A DNA stretch of 64,000 nt. Origin: an uncultured Paracoccaceae bacterium (GTDB taxonomy: Bacteria; Pseudomonadota; Alphaproteobacteria; Rhodobacterales; Rhodobacteraceae). The stretch lies in assembly GCA_947489445.1 (NCBI GenBank), contig CANLDN010000005.1, positions 124,001-188,000 on the forward strand, given 5' to 3'. Positions within the stretch are counted from its first letter, which is position 1. Every line of letters starts with the position of its first letter. Positions 45,653 through 53,292 of this stretch are shown one piece after another. A program made the translations under genes and the position numbers. Under the pieces are notes generated by a model, which saw nothing but the letters and a program-made list of their open reading frames with translations, searched no databases and had not been told where the DNA came from.

Positions 45653-46960
45653 ATGATCCCTCGCTACTCTCGTCCCGAAATGACCGCCATTTGGGAGCCC
45701 GCGACCAAATTCCGCATCTGGTACGAGATCGAGGCGCATGCCTGCGACGCGCAGGCCGCCATCGGCGTGATCCCGAAAGAGAACGCGGAAGCGGTCTGGA
45801 AGGCGAAGGACGTCGAATTCGACGTCGCCCGCATTGACGAGATCGAGGCCGTCACAAAACACGACGTCATCGCGTTCCTGACCCATCTGGCCGAACATAT
45901 CGGGTCTGACGATGCGCGGTTTGTGCATCAGGGCATGACCTCTTCCGATGTGCTCGACACCACATTGAACGTGCAATTGGTCCGCGCCGCTGACCTGCTG
46001 ATCGCCGATATGGACCGGGTGCTGGCGGCACTCAAAACCCGCGCGCATGAACATAAAGATACAGTGCGCATCGGACGCAGCCACGGTATTCACGCGGAAC
46101 CCACCACCATGGGTCTGACCTTTGCCCGATTCTATGCCGAAATGGACCGGGGTCGCGCCCGTCTGGTCGCGGCACGCGCTGAAATCGCGACCGGGGCCAT
46201 ATCAGGTGCGGTGGGCACATTCGCCAATATCGATCCATCGGTCGAGGAACATGTCTGCGCCCAGCTTGGCCTGACGCCCGAACCGATCAGCACGCAGGTG
46301 ATTCCCCGTGATCGTCATGCGATGTTCTTTGCAACACTTGGCGTTATCGCATCCAGCATCGAAAACATCGCCACCGAGATTCGGCATATGCAGCGCACTG
46401 AAGTTTTGGAGGCCGAGGAGTTCTTTTCCAAAGGGCAAAAAGGATCCTCGGCAATGCCGCATAAGCGCAACCCGGTGCTGACCGAAAACCTGACCGGTCT
46501 GGCCCGATTGGTGCGCATGGCGGTTATCCCCGCGATGGAAAACGTGGCCCTATGGCATGAACGTGACATCAGCCATTCATCGGTTGAACGCGCGATTGGA
46601 CCCGATGCGACCGTCACGCTGGATTTTGCATTGAACCGGCTGGCCGGTGTGATCGAAAAACTGGTGATCTATCCCGACAACATGCTGGCAAACATGAATA
46701 AATTCCGTGGCTTGGTAATGTCACAACGCGTGCTGCTGGCACTAACGCAGGCGGGTGTCAGCCGCGAAGATGCCTATCGCCTTGTTCAGCGCAACGCCAT
46801 GAAGGTTTGGGAACAAGGGGCTGATTTCAAGACAGAGCTGCTGGGTGACGCAGACGTCACCACGGCGCTGTCAGCTGAGGAAATTAAGGAAAAATTCGAC
46901 CTTGGTTATCACACCAAGCATGTCGATACGATTTTTGCCCGCGTTTTCAGTGCGGGCTAA
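45653..46960 (+). CDS. purB: Adenylosuccinate lyase
   Basis: 435 residues from ATG 45653 (MIPRYSRPEMTAIWEPATKF). Fumarase-superfamily enzyme of purine synthesis; signature KGSSAMPHKRNPVLTEN, plus QGMTSSDVLDT and RIGRSHGIHAEPTTMG. Cleaves SAICAR and adenylosuccinate. The upstream in-frame extension to 45581 lacks similarity and is not used. Confidence 0.97.
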   Translation: MIPRYSRPEMTAIWEPATKFRIWYEIEAHACDAQAAIGVIPKENAEAVWKAKDVEFDVARIDEIEAVTKHDVIAFLTHLAEHIGSDDARFVHQGMTSSDVLDTTLNVQLVRAADLLIADMDRVLAALKTRAHEHKDTVRIGRSHGIHAEPTTMGLTFARFYAEMDRGRARLVAARAEIATGAISGAVGTFANIDPSVEEHVCAQLGLTPEPISTQVIPRDRHAMFFATLGVIASSIENIATEIRHMQRTEVLEAEEFFSKGQKGSSAMPHKRNPVLTENLTGLARLVRMAVIPAMENVALWHERDISHSSVERAIGPDATVTLDFALNRLAGVIEKLVIYPDNMLANMNKFRGLVMSQRVLLALTQAGVSREDAYRLVQRNAMKVWEQGADFKTELLGDADVTTALSAEEIKEKFDLGYHTKHVDTIFARVFSAG

Positions 46961-46967
46961 TACCTTT

Positions 46968-47008
46968 GTGACCGGCCGTCTGTCCCACCCCGGCCGGTCA
47001 CGTTCTTT
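46968..47008 (+). terminator. Terminator of purB
   Basis: GTGACCGGCC (46968-46977) pairs with GGCCGGTCAC (46992-47001), then GTTCTTTTC. It lies between converging purB and luxI. Confidence 0.85.
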
Positions 47009-47011
47009 TCA

Positions 47012-47704
47012 TCAGATGACCGACGGCGCGTGAACAGCCTGTGGCTGCGACATATGCGTCGCCTGCGGTATACGCGCCGTCAGAATGTCCGCTGCTGCCT
47101 TTGGTACGCGAATCGGTCGGCTTCTGATCGTTGGCATGCTGATGCACGCATAGCGACGACCATCTTCTTCGTTGCGGTACGCCTCACCGATACGTTCTGC
47201 TTGGTAGCCCAGCTTGCGCAGTGTGCGGGCCATCGCGACCGGTGATAGTGACAGCAGGTCTGTGGCGCCCTGCCCGCGTGCGACATCCACCGCGCCATCG
47301 AGCATCAATGACAGGCATTCGGACCGATCTGCCTGAGTATCGACGTCATCGGATATGACGGTGCGCGTCACTTCCCATACATTGGAACTTGGATCTGCGG
47401 CGGGCAGAATATCGCGCGGAATACCTTCGATTTTTCCAGCAACTGCATCACGCAGCATATATGTGTGGGCACCCCATTGCGCCGTCGTTGCCATGACACG
47501 GGCACCGCCAACAACCTTTCCATCGCGCAAAACCAGGGAATAATACGCCGTTGGGTTGTCGTATTGGTCCATCTCTACTTCGTCATCATGCGGGATATCC
47601 CAACCCAGCTGATCGACGAAAAACTGCTTTCTCAGGCCCAGAAACTCGTAAAACGCTGTCCCATACTGGTGAAGTTGCGCGAGGTTAAAAGTAATATTTT
47701 CCAT
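47012..47704 (-). CDS. luxI: Acyl-homoserine-lactone synthase
   Basis: 230 residues from ATG 47704; an ATG seven codons earlier is possible, but similarity starts here. All hallmark residues are seen: R25, F29, W35 (LRKQFFVDQLGWD), D46, D49, R69 (GGARVM), E111 and R114 (VWEVTRTVI). Makes an AHL signal from acyl-ACP or acyl-CoA and S-adenosylmethionine. It lies 124 bp downstream of luxR on the same strand, with a lux-box-like palindrome in the gap. Acyl chain length cannot be told. Confidence 0.95.
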   Translation of the reverse strand: MENITFNLAQLHQYGTAFYEFLGLRKQFFVDQLGWDIPHDDEVEMDQYDNPTAYYSLVLRDGKVVGGARVMATTAQWGAHTYMLRDAVAGKIEGIPRDILPAADPSSNVWEVTRTVISDDVDTQADRSECLSLMLDGAVDVARGQGATDLLSLSPVAMARTLRKLGYQAERIGEAYRNEEDGRRYACISMPTIRSRPIRVPKAAADILTARIPQATHMSQPQAVHAPSVI

Positions 47705-47758
47705 CTGTCTGTTCTTTCTACTCATAAGCGAGTGGTAGCTCGCACCACATGCGTTGAC

Positions 47759-47777
47759 TGTCACATTTACTGTGACA
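47759..47777 (-). promoter_or_regulatory. lux-box-like palindrome upstream of luxI
   Basis: TGTCACA-TTTAC-TGTGACA, perfect 7-bp arms, 19 bp in all, 55-73 bp before the luxI ATG. Size and place fit a LuxR binding site for AHL autoinduction. Arms this long occur by chance in 64 kb, so position carries the call. A second hairpin, GTGGT-AGCTCGC-ACCAC, lies at 47732-47748. Confidence 0.5.
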
Positions 47778-47828
47778 ACGACAAATTAACTCGAATTGTT
47801 CCGAAATGAGAAAAAAAAACGACTTTTT

Positions 47829-48437
47829 TCAGATCAAGCCGTACTGGCTTGCCAATGTGGCCGCTTGCGTACCTGTTTTTGCGCCCAGCTTCAGCTTGGC
47901 GTTTTTCAGTCTTTGTTTGACCGCACCTTCACTGACACTCAACTCATGGGCGATCTCCTTGAGACGCTTCCCATCCTTCACCATACCTAAAGCTTCTAAT
48001 TCCGCACGTGTCAGATTGGTTGGTGGTGCGGTTTCGTTGTGTCGACGCAACAAATATGCCTTCAGCAGCTTCACTTCCAGATCGGTAAATTCGCGATCCG
48101 ACCGCGCAAAAGATGCAAAAGATCGTTGCCCATCCGCGCTGCCATCAAAGATCGAAATCGTCACCCCGTAGCGCAATCCGAAGGTCTGCGCCTGCGCCAC
48201 AATCTTCTTGGGATCATCGAGGGGAAGCGCGCTCCATCTGCAGCTTCCGACATGGCTGTAGGCCCACCTAACCACTGGATCAAACAGCATAAAGCGGTGG
48301 TTGGTGTAATGCTCTATCCATTTCGGAGGTAGCTGATTTATCTCCTCCAGAGGGAACGCAAATCCAATGCGCAGCGCTATGTAATATCCCGACGGGGCAA
48401 GCTGCCCAATATCGTCAGGACCCAAAAGTGATGACAT
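47829..48437 (-). CDS. luxR: LuxR-family AHL-responsive transcription regulator
   Basis: 202 residues. The autoinducer-binding domain (about 10-135) has W40, Y44, D53, P54 and W68, the residues that contact the AHL in TraR/LasR. The C-terminal HTH (about 140-202) reads LTRAELEALGMVKDGKRLKEIAHELSVSEGAVKQRL (in parts). Directly upstream of luxI on the same strand, so it is the cognate receptor. It is divergent from a paralogue that lacks the HTH. Confidence 0.94.
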   Translation of the reverse strand: MSSLLGPDDIGQLAPSGYYIALRIGFAFPLEEINQLPPKWIEHYTNHRFMLFDPVVRWAYSHVGSCRWSALPLDDPKKIVAQAQTFGLRYGVTISIFDGSADGQRSFASFARSDREFTDLEVKLLKAYLLRRHNETAPPTNLTRAELEALGMVKDGKRLKEIAHELSVSEGAVKQRLKNAKLKLGAKTGTQAATLASQYGLI

Positions 48438-48578
48438 CCAAGTACCTCGAGGCCTTCCCGTTTTTACAAAAGCCTTGTTGCTTCCGCACTGTTATACCTA
48501 CAATAATGATACGCAATGCCCTCATGAAGAGTATTTCGAACGTCACGTGCTTGGCAACCGGAAAGCGAGTTAACGAAA

Positions 48579-49085
48579 ATGTCACCGACACAGGTAGAGA
48601 TAAGCCAGGTCTTAGGTGAGTTGAATGACATGGCACCAGCGGGCTACGCTATCGGCCTTCAAATTCAATACACGACCCCAAAATTCATGTTTCAGACCTA
48701 TAGCAAGGCCTGGCTGAACTACTATTCACAAAATGGCCTGCTAATGTCTGACCCGACATTGGCATGGGGGTTTGACCACACCGGCGCCGTGCGCTGGAGC
48801 AAGTTGAAGGAAAATGATTCGGCTGGCGTGCTTGAAAAGGCGGCGGAGCATGGAATCAATTTTGGGATCACTTGTGCGACTGAAACCCCCAACAACAAGG
48901 ACGGCATCCGCAGCGTAGGCAGCTTTGCCCGGGGCGACCGCGAATTCACGGACGATGAGATTGTACGTATCCTTTCCGCATTCGACCAGCTTCACACAAG
49001 GACCGAAGATCAGGCGCAATTGCCACCAGAGACGATCCAACAACTCAAGAATATGTCGATTATGGTGACCCATCCCGGTTCATAG
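48579..49085 (+). CDS. LuxR-like autoinducer-binding protein without DNA-binding domain
   Basis: 168 residues. Paralogue of the adjacent LuxR: MAPAGYAIGLQI against LAPSGYYIALRI, and SFARGDREFTDDEIVRIL against SFARSDREFTDLEVKLLK. The AHL-contact residues are kept (W45, Y49, D58, P59, W73). It ends about 25 residues after the binding domain at KNMSIMVTHPGS, with no HTH and none recognisable in any frame in the 49 bp before the next gene. It could bind AHL or form inactive dimers with LuxR, as TrlR does with TraR. Divergent from luxR (141 bp). Confidence 0.88.
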   Translation: MSPTQVEISQVLGELNDMAPAGYAIGLQIQYTTPKFMFQTYSKAWLNYYSQNGLLMSDPTLAWGFDHTGAVRWSKLKENDSAGVLEKAAEHGINFGITCATETPNNKDGIRSVGSFARGDREFTDDEIVRILSAFDQLHTRTEDQAQLPPETIQQLKNMSIMVTHPGS

Positions 49086-49134
49086 CGGCGTGGCCTAACC
49101 ATTCGTTTACGGAATATGACGTATTTGAGTGGGT

Positions 49135-50181
49135 ATGGATTTCCAAATCGATTCACCTGTTGCATCGCCAATGACCCGCCGCCGCAAGGCGGCGATGATC
49201 GTGCAGATGATGATCAGCGATGGCGGGACTCTGTCACTCGCTCAACTGCCCCAATCACTGCAAGAGGTGTTGACCCGTGAATTGGGTGCCATTCGACTGG
49301 TGGATCGCAACACCGTTTCTGCCGTCGCAGAAGAATTCGCGAGCGAGCTGGAAGCCGTGGGCATGTCGGCCCCCGGCAGCCGCGACGGCGCGATATTGGC
49401 GCTGGCTGATCACCTGAGCCCCGATCTGGCTGAAAAGCTGCGCAGCCAGCTTGAGAGCGTCCGCAATGGCGACCATTGGCCCAGAATAACCGACCTGCCG
49501 GTCGAGCGAATTGTCGCCATTATGGTCGCCGAAAGCGTCGAGGTTTGCGCGGTCACATTATCCAAACTGCCGGTCGGCAAGGCCGCCGAAGTGCTGGGGC
49601 AGACCCCCGGTGATCGCGCGCGTCGAATCACATTTGCGATGTCGCAAACCGCTGATATTTCACCCGACGCCGTCCGCCGCATAGGTGCCGCCCTTGCCGA
49701 GGATTATGGCAGTACCCGCGATCTGGCATTTGAAAAGGCCCCGGTGCAGCGGCTTGGCGCAATCCTCAATTCCACCGGGACCGACAGGCGGGAAGATGTG
49801 CTGGAAGGTTTGGGCAGCAAAGACCCCGATTTCGCCAGCGATGTGCGCAAGGCGATCTTTACCTTCAAAGACATCGCGCCCCGGGTCAAACCAACCGATA
49901 TTCCCAACTGCATACGCTCAGTCGATGGTGAGGTTCTGACAACCGCCATTGCCGCTGGCCTTGCCGGAGAAGAGGATCTGGTCAAATCAGCGGAGTTCAT
50001 TCTAGCGAGTGTGTCGCAACGCATGGCCACCCAGCTGCGCGAAGACGCAGATGAACGCGGCCGCGTCAAGAAAGCAGACGCTGAAAAAGCAATGACCGAG
50101 ATCACCACCGCGATCCGCGAAATGGTGGATGGCGGGGTCATCACATTGATTGATCCCGACGAGGCAGACGAAGAGGAATAG
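49135..50181 (+). CDS. fliG: Orphan flagellar motor switch protein FliG
   Basis: 348 residues from ATG 49135; a GTG two codons earlier is possible. The three FliG parts are visible: N-terminal RRRKAAMIVQMMISDGG, middle LPVERIVAIMVAESVEVCAVTLSKLPVGKAAEVLGQ, and C-terminal VRKAIFTFKDIAP, CIRSVDGEVLTTAIAAGL and SQRMATQLREDADERGRVKKADAEKAMTEI (in parts). FliG links the rotor to the stator and MS ring. No other flagellar gene is in the window. It starts 49 bp after the HTH-less LuxR gene, same strand. Confidence 0.88.
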   Translation: MDFQIDSPVASPMTRRRKAAMIVQMMISDGGTLSLAQLPQSLQEVLTRELGAIRLVDRNTVSAVAEEFASELEAVGMSAPGSRDGAILALADHLSPDLAEKLRSQLESVRNGDHWPRITDLPVERIVAIMVAESVEVCAVTLSKLPVGKAAEVLGQTPGDRARRITFAMSQTADISPDAVRRIGAALAEDYGSTRDLAFEKAPVQRLGAILNSTGTDRREDVLEGLGSKDPDFASDVRKAIFTFKDIAPRVKPTDIPNCIRSVDGEVLTTAIAAGLAGEEDLVKSAEFILASVSQRMATQLREDADERGRVKKADAEKAMTEITTAIREMVDGGVITLIDPDEADEEE

Positions 50182-50221
50182 CGCGTGGACAGTCCTATGT
50201 GATCTGATTTAACGTGGTCGC

Positions 50222-50572
50222 ATGGCAGACACCCCCGACACATTCAAAGGCCGCCGCTGGCATGATATGGGCGGTGATGCCGCTGGCCCCGTCCCCACCG
50301 AACAGCATGATTTTCACCTTTGGGAAAAGCGCGTTGATGCGCTGATGATACTGTGTTCGGGCAAGGGGCATTTCACCGTTGATGGATTGCGGCGTGTTTT
50401 GGAGGATATGGGCCCTGACGCCTTTGAGACCATGACATATTACGAACGCTGGATTGCGGCGGTGAACCAGAACCTGATCGAGGCGGGGGTTTACACCACT
50501 GCCGAACTGGGTGCCCGCATGTCCGATATTGCCGCACGCGGCCCAACCTATGGCGAGGCGAGCGTTGGTTGA
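50222..50572 (+). CDS. Nitrile hydratase / thiocyanate hydrolase beta-type subunit (N-terminal half)
   Basis: 116 residues matching the first half of a nitrile hydratase beta subunit: RWHDMGGDAAGPVP, FHLWEKRVDALM, LRRVLEDMGPDAFETMTYYERWIAAV. The C-terminal half is on the next gene. Thiocyanate hydrolase has the same three-gene division (beta, alpha, gamma), so the split is probably native. It overlaps the next gene by 23 bp. Nitrile hydratase activator proteins resemble this half too, so an accessory role is an alternative. Confidence 0.82.
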   Translation: MADTPDTFKGRRWHDMGGDAAGPVPTEQHDFHLWEKRVDALMILCSGKGHFTVDGLRRVLEDMGPDAFETMTYYERWIAAVNQNLIEAGVYTTAELGARMSDIAARGPTYGEASVG

Positions 50573-50852
50573 ACGGACCTATATGCGCGTCCGCGCCGAT
50601 ATGCCGCCCGGCCATGTACGCACCCCGGCCTATCTGCGGGGCAAGACCGGTTGGGTGGAACGCACCCTTGGCCCATTTCCAAATCCGGAAGCTCTGGCTT
50701 ATCGGCAGCCCGCCGAACCACACCCCGTGATGCGCCTCCGCTTTACCATGGCAGAAGTCTGGGGGGCGGATGCAGAGCGCCCGACCGACACGATCGACGC
50801 CGAGATTTACGCCCATTGGCTGGAACAGGCGGAGCCCCCCTATGCCCCATGA
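50550..50852 (+). CDS. Nitrile hydratase / thiocyanate hydrolase beta-type subunit (C-terminal half)
   Basis: 100 residues from ATG 50550; an internal ATG at 50583 is an alternative start. It matches the C-terminal SH3-like half of nitrile hydratase beta: MRVRADMPPGHVRTPAYLRGKTGWVER, MRLRFTMAEVWGADAE (in parts). The arginine in RTPAYLRGK is the one that contacts the metal-site cysteines in the family. It overlaps the next gene by 11 bp. Confidence 0.85.
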   Translation: MARRALVERTYMRVRADMPPGHVRTPAYLRGKTGWVERTLGPFPNPEALAYRQPAEPHPVMRLRFTMAEVWGADAERPTDTIDAEIYAHWLEQAEPPYAP

Positions 50853-51483
50853 TCATCACGACCATCTGTCACCCTCGGGCCATCCGTACCGCGTGGATGA
50901 TGATCATCCGCTGACCTATTGGCAGCAGATGGAAATCGCTGTGCGCGAGCTGTTGATCGAAAAGGGCGTCACCACCGCCGCCGAAATAGCCACACAGATT
51001 GATGCGATGGATGCGCGCAGTCCGGCCAATGGTGCCGCTGTGGTTGCCCGCGCCTGGATTGATCCCGCGTTCCGCGCGGACCTGCTGGCAGATGGCAGTG
51101 CGGCCAGTCAGGCCATGGGTTTTGACGTGGGCCCCATGAAACTGATCGCCGTCGAAAACACCGCTGACATCCATAACGTCATTGTTTGCACCCTATGTTC
51201 TTGTTACCCGCGCAATCTGTTGGGTCTGCCGCCTGATTGGTATAAATCCCGCGCCTATCGGTCCCGCACCGTCAAAGAACCGCGCAAAGTGCTGGCCGAA
51301 TTTGGCGTCACCTTGCCCGATCACATGACCGTTCGGGTCCATGACAGCACCGCCGATATGCGCTATATTGTGATCCCCGCGCGCCCCTCCGGGACAGAGG
51401 GCTGGCCTGCGGCTGATCTTGCCACACTTGTGACCCGTGACAGCATGATCGGTACAGGGCTTGCCAAACTGCCGGATGCATAA
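50842..51483 (+). CDS. Nitrile hydratase alpha / thiocyanate hydrolase gamma subunit
   Basis: 213 residues from ATG 50842. The metal site is C116-T-L-C-S-C121 (VIVCTLCSCYPRNLLGLPP); threonine at the second position is typical of cobalt-type enzymes. WYKSRAYRSRTVKEPRKVLAEFGV also fits. It hydrates nitriles to amides or, in the thiocyanate hydrolase branch, thiocyanate to carbonyl sulfide and ammonia; the sequence alone does not decide. A His-rich N-terminus (HDHHDH) is present. No amidase or P47K activator is adjacent. Confidence 0.9.
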   Translation: MPHDHHDHLSPSGHPYRVDDDHPLTYWQQMEIAVRELLIEKGVTTAAEIATQIDAMDARSPANGAAVVARAWIDPAFRADLLADGSAASQAMGFDVGPMKLIAVENTADIHNVIVCTLCSCYPRNLLGLPPDWYKSRAYRSRTVKEPRKVLAEFGVTLPDHMTVRVHDSTADMRYIVIPARPSGTEGWPAADLATLVTRDSMIGTGLAKLPDA

Positions 51484-52371
51484 GTGAGCACCGAGCCCCC
51501 AACAGAGGGAACCCGCGCTGACTGGCTGGCTGATCGTGCCCTGCGTGGGTTGATTGCCACCATGCTTGCCTTGCCCTACGAGCGCCGGGTGCCAATGATG
51601 GGGGCGGCATTGCGCCGTGCCCTTGGCCCTTTGGTGGGCTATCGCAAACGCGCCGAAGAAAACCTTGCCCTGATTTATCCTGCAATGCCCCTGACCGAGC
51701 GGCGCCGTCTGGCGATGGACTGTTGTGACAATTTTGGCCGTACGCTGATTGAAAACTACGCCTGGCAGGAGTTTGGCGCGCGACTATCCGACACAGAACC
51801 TGTTGGCGATGGTTTGACCGCGATCGCACAGGCTGCACGTGACAAACGCCCCGTCATCTTTGTCACCGCCCATTTCGGCAATCATGAGGCCCCGCGTCAG
51901 GTTCTGACCCGTATGGGCCACACCATTGGCGGGCTTTATCGTCCGATGATGAACCCCTATTTCAATGCGCATTATGCCAAGACCATGACATCCTGGGGTG
52001 GGCCGGTGTTTGAACAAGGCCGCCGTGGCACAATGGGTTTTGTGCGTCACCTGCGGAATGGCGGGATGGGCACATTACTGTTTGACGTGGCCGCAGAGGG
52101 CGTTCGCGTTCCTTTTTTGGGCCGTCCCGCGCATACTGCCACCTCTGCTGCGGATATCGCCGTCAAGCTGGATGCCCTGATCATTCCCTATTTCGGCATT
52201 CGGCAAGCCGATGGCATGTCATTCGCCGTTGAGATCGAGGGACCGGTCCCACACGGCCCGATCAAGGGCATGATGATCGACATCACGCAGCGGCTGGAGG
52301 CGCAAATCGCACGAAATCCGTCCCAATGGTTCTGGGTCCATCGCCGCTGGAAAACCCGCAAAGGGGTTTAG
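51484..52371 (+). CDS. LpxL/HtrB-type lipid A acyltransferase
   Basis: 295 residues from GTG 51484, which directly follows the previous stop (TAAGTG). The acyltransferase motif is VIFVTAHFGNHEAPRQV (H-x4-E type), with GLYRPMMNPYFN, GGMGTLLFDVAAEGVRVPFLGR and QWFWVHRRWK. Adds a secondary acyl chain to lipid A or a related lipid. It overlaps the end of the converging DUF1223 gene by 4 bp. Confidence 0.9.
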   Translation: MSTEPPTEGTRADWLADRALRGLIATMLALPYERRVPMMGAALRRALGPLVGYRKRAEENLALIYPAMPLTERRRLAMDCCDNFGRTLIENYAWQEFGARLSDTEPVGDGLTAIAQAARDKRPVIFVTAHFGNHEAPRQVLTRMGHTIGGLYRPMMNPYFNAHYAKTMTSWGGPVFEQGRRGTMGFVRHLRNGGMGTLLFDVAAEGVRVPFLGRPAHTATSAADIAVKLDALIIPYFGIRQADGMSFAVEIEGPVPHGPIKGMMIDITQRLEAQIARNPSQWFWVHRRWKTRKGV

Positions 52372-53060
52372 CGCAGTTCGGCCGCGCCGACGATTGGCCC
52401 GTTTCTGGCATGCTGAATGATCACCACAACGGGGTCACTGCCGGATGCAGGCGCGTCTATCGTCAGTGCGCGCGCGCCATCCCAGCGATGGATGACTTCC
52501 CATGAGTTCACGACATGTGCATAGCTCAGCTCGCGGCCCGCGTTTTCGCCCCGCCGGATCGACACGGTTTCTTGTGGCGTATAGCGCACCAGTTGCACGA
52601 CGTAATCACCGCGATCCGCCTGACCTGCCGTGATCCGCACCCGGTTCCCGTTGCGCGTCATATCAACGTTCACGGGCGTTCCCTTGGATTGATGTGCCTG
52701 CAACAAATCCATGACTTGCATTGGCCGTGATCCAACTACATCGTCTTGTCCATTGATGATCATCTGCGGGGTATAGACCCGTCTGCTATTGGCCGCCTGC
52801 GCATAAGCATGCTGGCGGGCCGTATATTCAGGCGTTGCAAAGATATCTTTCCAGCCGATGTAATCCCAATAATCCACATGCAGTGCCAGTGCGATCACTC
52901 CATCACGCGCCGCCAGTTCGTGCAGCATCGCGTCTGCTGGCGGGCAAGATGAACAGCCTTGTGACGTAAAGAGCTCAACCACCACAGGCCCGTTTTGTGC
53001 CGTAGCCTGTGTCGTTTGAAAAAGGCCGAGGACCGAAAGAACAGCTAGAAACGCGCGCAT
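52368..53060 (-). CDS. DUF1223 secreted thioredoxin-like protein
   Basis: 230 residues with signal peptide (1-21). The domain VVVELFTSQGCSSCPPADAML holds a CSSC redox pair at the thioredoxin active-site position, then LALHVDYWDYIGWKDIFATPEYTARQ (in parts) and PQMIINGQDDVVGS. Function in the family is not established. Convergent with the acyltransferase. Confidence 0.9.
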   Translation of the reverse strand: MRAFLAVLSVLGLFQTTQATAQNGPVVVELFTSQGCSSCPPADAMLHELAARDGVIALALHVDYWDYIGWKDIFATPEYTARQHAYAQAANSRRVYTPQMIINGQDDVVGSRPMQVMDLLQAHQSKGTPVNVDMTRNGNRVRITAGQADRGDYVVQLVRYTPQETVSIRRGENAGRELSYAHVVNSWEVIHRWDGARALTIDAPASGSDPVVVIIQHARNGPIVGAAELR

Positions 53061-53292
53061 GGGACATCCTGATAGTGATATTGCTCATTTGGTCTATTGG
53101 CCTTTGTCTGTAATAACCAATCAATGAATTGCGAGTGAAATGTCAGCGTGGCGTTTGTGCCGCTTTCACGAATCACGCATATTTGTGTGCAATGGTATAC
53201 AAAAAGTGCCGACACCCCCTTGAATGCGTTGTTCTATTGGGGCAAAAGCCCTTCAATAGCTTCGCACAGCACCTGCATTGAAAGGGATAGCC

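Noticed and set aside
50511..50583. Frameshift in a single nitrile hydratase beta gene
   Set aside because: The two parts overlap by 23 bp, each ends or begins at the natural domain border, and the same division exists in thiocyanate hydrolase; a native split is more likely.
53165..53205. GntR-like half-palindrome (TGTGTGCAATGGTATACA) upstream of acnA
   Set aside because: The two halves differ and the motif is short; without a known regulator or conservation it cannot be called.
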